From Dactylonectria macrodidyma (taxonomy: Eukaryota > Ascomycota > Sordariomycetes > Hypocreales > Nectriaceae), in the NCBI GenBank assembly GCA_020744425.1, contig JAGMUV010000004.1:1116001-1180000 (forward strand): a stretch of 64,000 nt of DNA, given 5' to 3'. Position numbers and translations under genes: made by a program. The notes beneath the pieces are model-generated. The model had not been told where the DNA came from, made no database searches, and saw only the letters and a program-made list of their open reading frames with translations. Numbering within the stretch: position 1 is the first letter of the stretch; every line of letters starts with the position of its first letter. Positions 1-11,671 of this stretch are shown piece after piece.

Positions 1-2394
1 GTTTCCTTGGCTCGTTCAACGTATCCAGCCAGGACCTCAAGCTGTCGAATCATAATCTCAGTCTGAGTGTCCAATACAGAGACCGTCTTCCGCTTCTCAA
101 GGAGCTTCTTATTAAGGTTCTTCAGATCCTTTTCTGTCGTAAACTGCCTCTCCAACTCCGCCACGCGTTGCTCAGAGTTGCGCAGCTGTCGCTTGAGGAA
201 AGCCGGATCATCGCCTGATGTAAGAGACACAGGACTGCTGATCTCGTGTCCTTGACCATAATCCTCGGCAATTGGTGTCCTAGGCCACCTTGGTGATCCA
301 GTCGCACGAGTTGTCTCGCTGATGCTTCGGGTATGACCGGCCCTCGACGAGCTATGGCTGGGCCCGTCTACGCTATTGGTTCGCCCATGTCTGACAGCGT
401 TGGAAACACGACGCAAAATCGAGGTGGATCCTTCATCGGTGCCCAAGATTCTAGCCATGTCCTCGTCCATGTTCAAGTCGCCGCCGCTGCTCCACCTAGG
501 TAGCTTTGGCGAGGCCTTGGGAGAGCCTGTTTCGTCCTTGGAGGCAACCGCATCCTTGGCGCCAGGTTGTGCTTGGCTGACGGGGGGAGGAGGAGGTGCG
601 GTTCGCGGTTGCGTATAGTTTTCGCTTTTGGTCTTCTGTTCGGGAAGGCTCGGGCGAGATGGAGTCCCTCGGATAGGGGCATCTTCAGTAGACTCTTGTC
701 TAGTAGGTTGTCTCGGTTTTCCATTGACTAAAAAATCGGTTAGCAATCTCTGACCGCAGTTTGGCGGATTCATGGGCAGGCATACGGTTATTCCTCGCCG
801 AGCTGGTAGGCAGCTCTTTCCGGGCAATGGGTTTCGCATTCTCCGGTCTTGAAGACGTCCTAGACATAGAGTCCATGGAGGCCCGTAACTCCTCATCATC
901 TAGTCGTCGAGAATCTTGAGACGTCCGTTCCGGGGGAGTCGTAGCACTTGAGTCCGAATTTGGCAAGGTACCGTATCCGTCCTTTCTCGCAGTCCCATTG
1001 TTTGGTTTTGAGGAGGCATTGTCCGCGGGAACGCTAGAGGACTGAGAGCTGCTTCTCGACACCAGCTTCTTGCTTTTTGGAGCATCTTGTAGTTTGAAAT
1101 CTTCCTGGGGGGCCTGACGACGAGCGCTTGATTTGGCAGGTCGCTCCTCGACGGCAGGAGACCGACGATTTGAGTCGGTTCTCGAAGATTTAGATAACTT
1201 CCGGGATGGTAGCTTTGGTGGTGTTTCGTAATCTGAGGCCGAAGATGGTTGGCGGCTCTTCTCCTGGAAAGCAATGTGAGGGGTGGTGTTGTGTGAGTCA
1301 CTTCGTTTTTCAGACGGAGTTGATTTGGCGTTGAAATAGTCCTTGTCTTTCGGCTTACTGCCAGACTCGGAAAAGTTGTCGGTCGTGGACCGAGGTGTTG
1401 GGCCAGGGCTGGGATCTAGCGCTACAGAGATGAAGAAGCTGTCACCATCGCCCGGTCCATTTTCGGCTCGTGAAAGGATGGTCGAGTTTCGATTGCTTCG
1501 ATAAGTAGACGCTGGCAATCCCAGGCCTTCTGGTTTTCGTTCAGGGGAGCGGGCCGTCCGTGATTCACTTTGAGTCGATGTTTCATTGCGATCGTGGGCT
1601 GTTCGTGGCCGCGGGGAGAGCTCGGTGGCGGTGTCAGAATCGGGATCGACTCGATCGTTGGAGAATGCATTCGGGGGGATGGCATTGGGAGGTAGGGCGG
1701 GGAGGGACTTCTCCGTGATCATCGGTGAGTGTTCTTTTTCCCTCGCCTTCGCAGCAGCAGCCGCCTTAGACTTCTTTCTCCGTCTTGCCATGAGTGTCTC
1801 ATGGCAACCCATGCAAAAAATCCCTTGAGAAGTCCTCGCGTATCGGAGGTTATCAATCTTGCGCTTGCAATTTCGACAGCGGAAGCAGGTGGCGCAGAAG
1901 GCCTGTTCCCCCGTAAGGATAGCCAGGTCCTCGATCTTGTTACCACAGGCACTACAGCTGTAAGTGCAGTTGTTGCAGATGAGAGATCCATCGCCAAGCA
2001 GGAGTAGGTTCGCATCGGAGTCTAGGAGGGTGCTGCACGTGTTGCATCGGAAGCAATCAAGATGCCATCGGTTGCCAGCTGTAGAAAGCGTTAGCTCACT
2101 GGTCTGAGGTGCCACCAAGTCAATGTTGGCAGCTCCTTGAGACGGCTTGTCTCGTATTGCAGCCAAACACGGAGAGCAACCACACAATGGGACTGGCTAA
2201 TGAGAATGACGTACCAAGTTCGAAAGCTTTTCCTTCCTCAAGGATCTGAAACATTTCAATCGTGTCAGCAGAGCATGTAAAAGCCGTCTTTACAGATGGG
2301 ACAATCCAACCTCTCCGCAGCCTTTGCACGGGAAGACATCGTCAGTGTCAGCCTCCATGGGGCTGTCTAGGTAGTCGTCCACAATGGTCGACAT
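1..2394 (-). CDS. rga1: LIM-domain Rho GTPase-activating protein (Rga type), 5' part
   Basis: Partial gene whose 3' part lies beyond the left edge. Exons read as 2311-2394, 2215-2245, 786-2078 and 1-727, with introns of 65, 136 and 58 bp; all junctions keep frame. The start ATG opens MSTIVDDYLD. Two LIM zinc fingers follow at about residues 23-79 (CKGC, WHLDCFRCNTC, CNNC) and 83-137 (CSAC, CFRCRNC, CMGC). A basic RRRKKSKAAAAAK stretch comes next, then several hundred low-complexity Ser/Pro-rich residues. Near the window edge there is a coiled coil (RQLRNSEQRVAELERQF). In the yeast Rga1/Rga2 family this layout ends in a RhoGAP domain that inactivates Cdc42-type GTPases at polarity sites; that domain is not visible here, so GAP activity is inferred from architecture. 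A LIM scaffold without GAP is the alternative. Confidence 0.85.
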
Positions 2395-5300
2395 GGTGGG
2401 CAAATGTTATATAGCAAAAAAAAAGAAAACACAGCCTCAAGAAGCCTAGGTGGGTGAGCGAGGGGTATCGATCGTGATGGTGGTGGTGGTCATGAAGAAA
2501 GGTGCCACGGCCGGGGAAGCAGGTGGGGGACGGAAGCTATGGAGCTCTAGTCATGGACGAGGCCGAAAAGAGCGACAGGGAGATCGGTTGAGATTCGGCG
2601 TATGATGGCCTCGAAGTCTGGTCGGGTAAAGAAGACAACGAGAGTCGACAGAGACGGCGCGGGGGACGCTTGTCGGAGGTTTGGCAGTCGATGGTCTCGG
2701 GACGCTGCGGCGACCAAAGTGTTGTGAACAGAAGGCTTTATGAGGGCTCGGGTCTAGAATAGTTGTTGTGTGGAACACGACCCGGGGAGGGGGGGCTGTT
2801 GCAAGGAGGGGCGTTAGGGTCGGCACAAGACGAGCGAGCGAGAGGGAGCGATGCGTGAAGTGCGATGCGCTGGAGACGTTGTTGATGGGAGAGAGGCGGC
2901 GAATGTGGCGGTGGAGGTGGAGGCGGAAGATGAATGGTGGAGGTTATGGATGGCAGGTGGACGGAAGGATTCGACCTCTAAGGTCCCAGGACCAGACAGC
3001 GGAGGCAACGAAAGAGTGTCTGTCTGAGAGGACAGAACGGGCGAGTGTCAGAGAGAGGAATGAAAACGGAAACGGAGACGTGGATGGGGATGAGGATGGG
3101 ACGGGATGAACAGCGACAGGGTTGGTGGATGGATGTGGCATGGGGATTGGATTAGGGATTAGTTAGGGGGGGAGGAGGGGGGCAACCGACCACCCACCAG
3201 CCTAGAGCACTGGAATAATTAGGCCCCAGGTTGGTAGACTACTTGTTGTAGGGAATTAGTTACTAGGTAAGGTGAGGAGGCCGTGGAAAGGATTAGATCG
3301 TGACATCCAACCCCCGTAGATTCGTCGAGATCATCGGGCTAAACTGCCAGATTACAGGACCCGGATGCTAATTGGAAACCATCGCTAACAAACCTACGCG
3401 GCATGCATCACTCACATAGAAGCCCCGAGCATCGAGCCGTGAGGCGCCTGATGATAGAGGCCCAGAGGGGGGGTAACAGCTGGAGCTGGCGGGCAGGGCT
3501 GCGGCGTGCGTTGCAGACACCTGTTGCAGAGGCGGCTGGGATGGACCAAACCTAGGCGGGGAGGGGTTCTGGGTGGGCAAAGAGAGCCGAGACCTGGATC
3601 ACTTCACTAAAAAAAAGACACACCCCTACCAGCGCCCAAGTCGCGATTCTCCTTTTCCGTTCTTTGTTTTCTGCTTCCATGGACTTTGCTTTAGTAATCA
3701 TATTTCACCTTGGGCGCCTCACATCGTTTGAGCCCTAACGCCAGCCGTGGAGTTCATAGTTCGCGGGTGCTGTGTCAACTGGTACTGGAATGCTAATTAC
3801 CATCCCCACGTAGGTATGCCCTGGAGTCGTAGGCCCGTGGCGGGCGAGGGCAATTGCAGGGTTACGAGCGGTGCATAGTGGCCCGAGCAAGTACCTTCCC
3901 GCTGTGCTGACTTGGTTGGCGCACAAGTCACTAGCCTAAAGCTGCTAGAAAGTCCCCTGAGCCGGAACCCAGTAGCTCGTACCTAGTGCGCATGGTGCAG
4001 CGCCGCCCGCAGAGGGGGGGACCCTCAAAGGCTCAAACACTCTCATCCAGCCGTGGTGGAGACGCTTCTCCTGATGCTCTGGGGGAAGCACCAAAAGTGG
4101 GATCCACCTGGGTCTTGGCCCTTTAGGTCCGTCTTGGGTCTTGAGAGGCTAGGAGGCTGCTAGGGCACCACCTCCTGTAATAATCATCGACTTCAGTAGA
4201 GAATACATCGCTTTTTGATCTATGACGATAAATGGTCACTGGGTCGGGGGCACCAATGGCGAACTGTTCAGTGTCTTCAGTATCTGTGAACGTGCCCCAG
4301 GATGCCCGGTGCTTCCACCGCTTGATATCCGTGATCGCTCCCGTCCCGATAGCATTGCGGAAACATAGAGCGATACATGGCTTGGGAAAGCCGACGACGC
4401 CAATTCTGAGCCCTTTGGTCCCTTATCACTTCTTCTTAGATCTACACTAGGGATAAAAGCAAAGGTGCTCTCCCTCCACCCCATGCCATGTTGATCTCCC
4501 GGCCCCAACTACGACATGGCATCTATCCCAATTAAGCCATTTCTTGACAAACGGTCTCTCGCTTTCCATCCGCGCGCTCTCTCCGCCACAACTACTACAT
4601 TTGAACATGGCTGCGAGGCTAAAAATCCGGCCACCTGCAGGCGCCGCCGCTTGATGTGGTGCTAGAAAGCCAAGGGGCGAAGTGGATGCTAGAGCGATTT
4701 TGGCATTGTGAAAAAAAGGGACGAGCCAGCCAGCTACGGCGCGCTTGAGGCGGCCGCGGTGCGCATGACGGGAGTTATGGATGTTGATGCCCATTGACAA
4801 CCGGTAAATCAGCTGCTTGGTTGTGACGTCAATACCGTGTTCAGGTGGTAGAAAGCCGCTATCTCTCTAGGAAGAGCTGCCATGAAATCGAGGGCAATGC
4901 ACCGAGCAGACTATGGCTTTATGCGGAAGCAAGGCATGGCGTGTGTGGTGGTCGGCACACATTGCTGACATTCGTTGTGTAACTTGTGTTGGTGCTGATG
5001 CTGATGGAGGCGTTGGTACATGTGGATTGGATTGATTCAACTTCTCACCCACTCCCTTGCACAGCCCAGTGATTAGGACAGAAATTTTTAGAGCAGCAAT
5101 GCTCTGAATCTTGATCCGTCGCCTCCGGCTTCTCAGTGCCTGTTGAGGACCTACCTGCGTTCAATGCTCTGCACGTATTACATTGTCACTGGAGCCTGGC
5201 CAAATGTCGTCGCGTCGTCGTGTGTAGGCGCTTGTCCTGTCCGCCCTAGCTAGGCCTAGTCTACAGCTCCACAGCCATGCAATGCCCTTGACCCATAAGT

Positions 5301-8300
5301 TTGCAGACCGATCCTTTGGACGGAGCCCAGGAGAAGGGCACCGACAGAGACAGACGGGGGTTGATAGTGGAGGTGCCCGACTTCTGCGTACTACGTAAGA
5401 AAGGGGCGGGCAACGTGATCATTAGAATGTGTTGGCGTGCCAGGAAACTCCTTACGACGTGCTTATAGTCCGGTCATGTAAGGTGAGATGCTGGATGGGA
5501 CCAGAAAGGGAGCTTTCATCAACCAGCCAACCGCTCGACTTGAACATCGAAATGCCATAGGTCACAGCCACATGCGCTAGCACCAACGGCTTCGCTCCTG
5601 GGCTCTTGGCTCGCAATCCCCTCGTTCAGCATCGCCTCGGCTATTATCGTCTCTTACCTCTTGTCATTCAGCTGAGCGCAGGCTGCGTTGAGACCGAACC
5701 ACTTCCAGCTTTTGGACTTTTGTCATAGCAACAATGCGTGGTCGTTATTTTTTTTATACAGTATTTTCCCCCTCCGTGGCCAGCTCTGAATGGCTCTCCT
5801 TTCGCTCTCGGGTTTCACCTCGGTCGCCACAGCTCGCTGCGGGTTTTGCTTCTTACAGGCTGCTGCATGTCGGTTTCTGGCTTCTGCAATGCCTGGGCCA
5901 TAGCCTTGCAACCCTTGAAATCCAAGTATTGAACGCGCATATCTGCTCCACTGTTTCAGTTATAGTGTTTCCTCGCTCTCTCAGAGCATTGAAACCCAAG
6001 GCAAACCCCCCAAGACGCAAAACGGAAGAGGAGAGGGGGAAGAATGCTTTTTGCCAGTTCACGATTCGAATCAAAGGGTCTCCCTGTCCCCTGCTGCTGC
6101 CCTTGTCCCTGTCCTTGCCCTAGCTACTTTCCCTCCTTCAATGCGTTTAGCCTCTACCCTCCACGGATAATATTGCTTGTGTACTATACCTGACTACTAT
6201 TACTACGAGGTACTACTACATATGTTGTTTACAGGTACGCAGCATCCGGCCGCTTCGGCCGCCACGAGGCGTGGTGCCCTTGAATGCCCGGATCATGCCG
6301 TGAGAGGCGGCGGCATCCACAGGGAGCTATTTTTGTCTCAACCCCGTCGTTTGACGGGTAGCGAGCGTCTCTTGGGTGGCGTTACTCGACATCGTGAAAC
6401 CACGTTTCTCCTACTCTGCCACATCCCTGCACATGCAATGCAGCTGCTCAGCAAACCTAAAACGGCATAGTTGCCTTTGATGACTGCTGACGGGGTATTG
6501 AAGTATTACAACGCGAGCTCCATGGCATTGGGCCACAGGGATATGGTCGACAATTTAATGCTAACCAACATCGTCGTACTACATGGTACATGTGTCTGTG
6601 TGCAACACGGGGAGTGCCAACCTTTGTCTATCCTAAATCTCGTCCCTGAGATTAATCACATTGCGCAGACATGGTTGCTTTCCCAGACCGAGCTGTCCCC
6701 ATATCCAAAGCTCACACAGCCTTGGATAATCAACAACTTTCCATTCACAATACCCAACGGCTTTCAATCCCGATTGTCCAACCTCCGGCAGGCATCCAGA
6801 GGGGTCCCATATGCTCCAACCGCATTCGTCCGGCAAGGGGCAAAATCAACCCACCAAACCCCATTCTCATCCTCGCTTTGTTTCAAAGTATCATCCACCT
6901 CTGGCGTCCAGAATTTTCCCTTGGAGGCAATTTATTCCCCATGCCCTTCTCGCCATCTCCCCGGTCCCTTCTAGGCACGCATGCTAGTGCGTGGCCGGGC
7001 GTGGTCTTTCGCTTTCGCCGACGCTTTTTGCCCGCTCACACTCACACTGACATGCCCGATGGATGCAAGATACTACCCAAACCCAGCGACAAACCTCTGC
7101 AGGGCGTAGCCGGCTGCTACGCTGTTACGTCGCAATGGATGGATGCGCATAGATGACCCTCCCTCCATCTCACGCACGCACGCAAGCCCCCTGTCCTTGG
7201 TGATCGCTCACTCCCAGTCGTGTTTCAAACCTTTAACTTCCTGGTGGGCATCGACAATCAACTGCCGCGGTATGGTGCTATACGATTGACCGCTATGAAA
7301 GTCAGTGCTCATCTTGTGCCTCAAAAATTCATGTTGTCACGTAGGTTGACCCGCTAGTTGGTTCTCCTCTGCCCAGACGTCACAGGTATACGATTACAGC
7401 TGTGGACACATGAAACCCAGGCCAGACCGTCGGGGGTAAGGTACACACCAATCCCAATCCCAACTCCCACGCGACATGGGGAAGCACACCTCGATCGGGT
7501 TGGGCCTCGTAGGCACATGCAACGAGAGACGCCGTATGATGATCCACTGCAACATCGAAACACATGGAGCTCAGCTAGACTCAGGTCCCGATCGCTTCGG
7601 CCGACGCCCCAGAATGTATCGATATCCCTTGCACATGCCCAGTCACTGATGTCGACAACCCCCGTCACCTCAAGGCTGATTCCTCTACTAATTAAACCCA
7701 GTCTCACATTCATGGCAACACCCCCAGACGAGAATCATGAGGCTGATTTCCCCTCTTCCCCTCTTCCCCTGGTGAGATGAGGGCTCGGCACGTCCGGGTT
7801 CATCACCTTTCTCCTTGTGGTCTTCGCTGATCCACATCCTGTGTTGGGAACATTGGGGAAAACCTCCGGAACCAAAAGGCACCTGTCAAATGTCGATCAG
7901 TGCTCCCTAATGGCTTTCTCCCAACCCTTGCCTGTCAAACGGAACTAGGGTGCGCTTGGGATTGCATCGTCAACAAAGACTAAATTACTTTACTCATTCC
8001 ATTACGCCCCAAGCATCTGCGCTGTTGGAGAGGACTTCTGGGCCTCGCTGATGGACGTGTGATACGTTACTATGTGTGTTCTAGCATGATAGAGTCCTTG
8101 CGTAGAAACGCTATCATCCATAGCTGCCGGTATAGCATGGCAGTGTCTCACTCTGAGGATGCCAATGGCAACCAGTACAGGGCCATTCCCGTTCGTGAAA
8201 GCCAAGGTAACATGTTGATGCCTCAGCATCATTTCAACTCATGCAAGAAGCCTGATTTGTGTAGTAGGATTTGGTTGTTACTGCACCAGCATACTGTCTC

Positions 8301-8939
8301 CCCAGTCTTTCGCACACATCGCGTCCACGTGGTCACAGACGGATATGATCGGTCATCTACATCTGAAACATGCAGTTGGACTCCTTCAGTTGAGATGTTG
8401 TTGGGATGCCGCCCGATTAGACTATGGCAAATGGATGCGGTTGGCGGATGACCTCAGAGCATATGGAAATGGCAAGACCTCGGTGTCAGAGATAGCATAC
8501 ACCAGTCCCTATGCCTGTTCCTCTTTTTGAGAACATGGCAGTGGTAGTAGAGACTTTTCTCAGTTCATAGGTGCGCCGTCGGAGTGCCGGGGAGAAATCT
8601 CCAAATTACATTACAAATTGCATCCGTTACAAGAATGCAGGTCAGACCAGCGGTCACATACCTCATATCACCAACGTTGGTCCGACACAGCAATTTCAGC
8701 TACATGAAAATTGAAGACTCGGAGAAATAAAAAGATGGGGTTCGCAATGAAATGGTATCATTCTCAAAATAGGGATCTGATCACCGAACTTTCTCAGCTT
8801 CACCGACGAGCTAGGAACATGGTCGGCGTCTCTGTGAAGTCATCTGATATGAGTATGTCAAAGGCCTGCGCTATTCGAGATCTGGAATTGGTCAAAACTT
8901 TTGTGTGCCATCCCCAGCCCATTGCCGGCCCATACAACC
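2395..8939. other. Gene-free interval between rga1 and fyv7
   Basis: About 6.5 kb lies between the rga1 start and the fyv7 stop. No reading frame here looks like a conserved protein, and I found no set of exons that joins into one. The part next to rga1 (about 2.4-3.2 kb) is purine-rich on the plus strand with GGT and GGA runs, as expected for a long leader and promoter. About 5.7-7.2 kb is pyrimidine-rich with many short ATG frames. A short CGGCCG-CTT-CGGCCG inverted repeat sits near 6249. A long noncoding transcript or extended rga1 promoter is possible but not shown. Confidence 0.5.
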
Positions 8940-9629
8940 TCAACTCTCAGAAATCATCCGCTTGACCTTGTCCAGCAAGAGCGCACTCTCTCTGCCCAGT
9001 TTCTTGTTTCCATCACGGTCTCGCGTCTTAGCCATGGCCCTTTTGAAGCGATCTCGCTCTGCCAGCTTCCGCTCGCGCTCCTCCCTCCGCCGCTGGTACT
9101 CCTGGGCTCTTTCTTCGGCCTCAGTCCGCTTCTCATTGGCTTTCTGCAGCTGCTTGTCGTAGTAACCTGGTCGCCGCGTCCGACGTCGCCGACCATCTCC
9201 GTGGCCTTCGGTGCCCTCTCTGGCGACAGCATTTTCTTCCGCCTTGTCCTCGTCGGCTAGCATCAGTTTCCGGGTAGGGTGGATTTGTTCCTCAGCCTTT
9301 TCGACTAGCTCCTTGTCCTGGGCCTCATTGTCACCGCCTGAAGAAGCAGTCTGCTGCTCACGAGCCTTGATCTTAGCGTAAGCCTTCTTGACCTTGGCCT
9401 TATGAATCAAGTCCTTCTTGATTTTTGTGACTGCGATGGCGATGTGTCAGCTCTCATAACATACATATCCGGCATGGGTAACTGAAAAACTCTGAAGATG
9501 AGGCGAAGACGAACCTTTTCGGCGCCAGGGGCCGTCTGGCAAATTCTCTGGGCCGACTCGGAATCCATGCTTGGCTTTCTTCGCCTCGGGCGCAGAGTCG
9601 GCGATCTCGATAGGGCGTTTTGGGGCCAT
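8940..9629 (-). CDS. fyv7: rRNA-processing protein FYV7-like
   Basis: Two exons, 9515-9629 and 8940-9430, with an 84-bp intron (donor GTTCGT, acceptor GCAG), give 201 residues. The N-terminus has the family signature GFRVGPENLPDGPWRRK at about residues 22-38, followed across the junction by VTKIKKDLIHKAKVKKAYAK. The remainder is a highly charged Lys/Arg/Glu coiled coil that includes RRTRRPGYYDKQ and ends DKVKRMISES. Yeast Fyv7 is a small nucleolar protein of the SSU processome needed for processing toward 18S rRNA; a nucleolar role is inferred from homology. The size and high charge fit the family. The gene stands alone and is transcribed away from the Atos-like gene, with about 2 kb between the starts. 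Confidence 0.85.
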
Positions 9630-11671
9630 GACTGAGAATGGCAGTGTGTATTCACAGTAAGATGCATCTGCACCGACCGTCGTCAATGGGAATTGGACAC
9701 AGGCGCTTACTCGGTGAAGGTGAGGTGTGGAAGTGGAGCCGAGGGGCGTGGCTCTTGACGTCAAGGTGTGTTCAGGTGTGGGGCCACCTTGATAGGATCT
9801 CGGCGTCCTTCCTGGAGTCAGAGGTGAAACTCGGAAGCAATGTTATGAATAAGGTCGTACAATATTATTTGGACTAGCTTAAGATTGAGCAAGATGCAAG
9901 GGACCGCGGCTACTTGGAGCAGTTCCGGGGCAGAGCCTGTTGATGTGGCATGACGAGGGAATTGGCGACGACGCACTGCCAGGTCATGCTGACTCCCAAA
10001 CGCACGCATATCAGGAGAGGTCGGTGTGAAGCACCAGCGAACGAACACATGCCACAAGCACTGCAAGCTGCAAGCGGGAACGAGAGCCAAGCTGCGGGAT
10101 ATATAATAGGGTTAACGATGCCACGATAAGTTATTTCTAATCAACCTAGGCAGGGAGGGCTTATCGGCCATACAATTGGGTCACATCAGGGGAAGGCTGG
10201 ATGCTGAGTCCTGGATAGGTATTCATCCACTGACCATGAGGGAGTCGCGCAGGGCCTACAGGTGCAGAGGTGCTGTGGGCTTCAGACGCCTGAGTGCTAT
10301 GGAGAGTGCTATGGGGAACAGGGTCGCAATACAATCCGCTCATGAGAGTACTATATTTGTCGCCCTTTGTAATACTCCTTCACCCAGTATCATGCCTGCT
10401 AAAAACTACCTAAAACACCTACTCAGGGCTTGTCGTGGACAGCACTCGCGTTACTGTAATCATCATGTAACCGTCCGAGGGCAACGGGCACAGACAGAGG
10501 GCTGGCTACTTACCTAGAACCACCTAGCCTCGGTGGGCCGGAGAAGACCTTGCAGGCTTGCAGGACCGCTACGCAGCTAGGACCCGCCTAATGTTGCGCG
10601 TGCAGGTGTGCAGTTTGCAGCTGGCGGGTTGGGATCACGTCGTGTGAGTGTGTAAAGGTGTGAACTGGCGAGTTGTGAATGTCGATCCCATCCCATGCTG
10701 TGGCTGGCCGTCTTTGGCATTTGATATCATCAACTTATGCTGTCATTCGTGCATGCTCGATCCTAGCAGAGGGCGAAACGGGCATAGTCGATGTGACTAT
10801 AAGCCCTCCTCGTGACGGTGCCGAGTTTTTATGTATTTGCCGCTGTTGATACTAACAGTTCGCTGCTTCCAGTTCTAATGGTGTTTCCTGTTCCGTACCT
10901 AGGCTCATATTACAGTCCAACTTTGGCCCAACTTCACAACTCAGAGTCACACGTCTCTCCACTTTGATCTCTCCACTCTCCACTCTTCACTCTCCCCTCG
11001 CCCGTCTGCCGACAACTTTACCCAAGGCAGGGTTGGCTTTAGCTCGTTCAACCCTGGGCCGTCCGGATCTTCTGGGTTCTTGTTACGGAAGAGGTCCCAG
11101 GGCCTGGGGATGATTCGCTTTCACCGCCATCGGCGCCACTTGTGCCGCTGTCGTTGCTGCTCCCGTCACTGCTCATCCTTGACGTCGACGTCGTATCATA
11201 ACAAGTCCCTGTCCGCCCGCTGTCGCTCTCATCCCATCACCTGCCTCAACTTTTCTCCTACTACTCAATATTATTAATCCTTAAGTCTAGTCCTCTCATC
11301 CGTCTTCTGACCTTCGCCCTCCGTCTGCCTGTCAGCCTACCAAGCCTCAAGGCAAGACGGAGCTGGCACTTGGATAGACGCACTCCGCCGTGGTCCATCG
11401 TCATCAGGTCCGTGGATGACGTTCCGCGATCCCAGATCCCCATCTCAAAGACCCACGGGGAGCCCTGGCAGCCACCTGCATGGCATGATATCCACCTCGA
11501 CCTCACCTTGAAATCTCCCTTCTGGCCCGATTAATCGCTGGGTAGCTCCAGCTCAGGCTTGAGGCTTAAGCTCTTGCTACCGTCTACCATCATCATTCAT
11601 GACGAACCTCCCCCAGGTCTACAGCGCCGCTGTGGCTACTACCACATACCACCACTTCCTTCGACGTCACC
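9630..11671. other. Divergent intergenic region, fyv7 / Atos-like gene
   Basis: About 2 kb with no supportable gene. The last 700 bases before the Atos-like ATG are strongly CT-rich on the plus strand (clusters of CTCTCCAC and CTCATCC type), typical of a long fungal leader. Both flanking genes read outward, so promoters of both must lie here. Confidence 0.5.

Noticed and set aside
6058..6075. GATTCGAATC string resembling a tRNA B box
   Set aside because: No matching A box or acceptor-stem pairing at the right spacing on either strand.
6471..6974. 167-codon plus-strand frame in the large gene-free interval
   Set aside because: No ATG-initiated conserved sequence, overlapped by another frame of similar length; composition follows the CT-rich strand bias.
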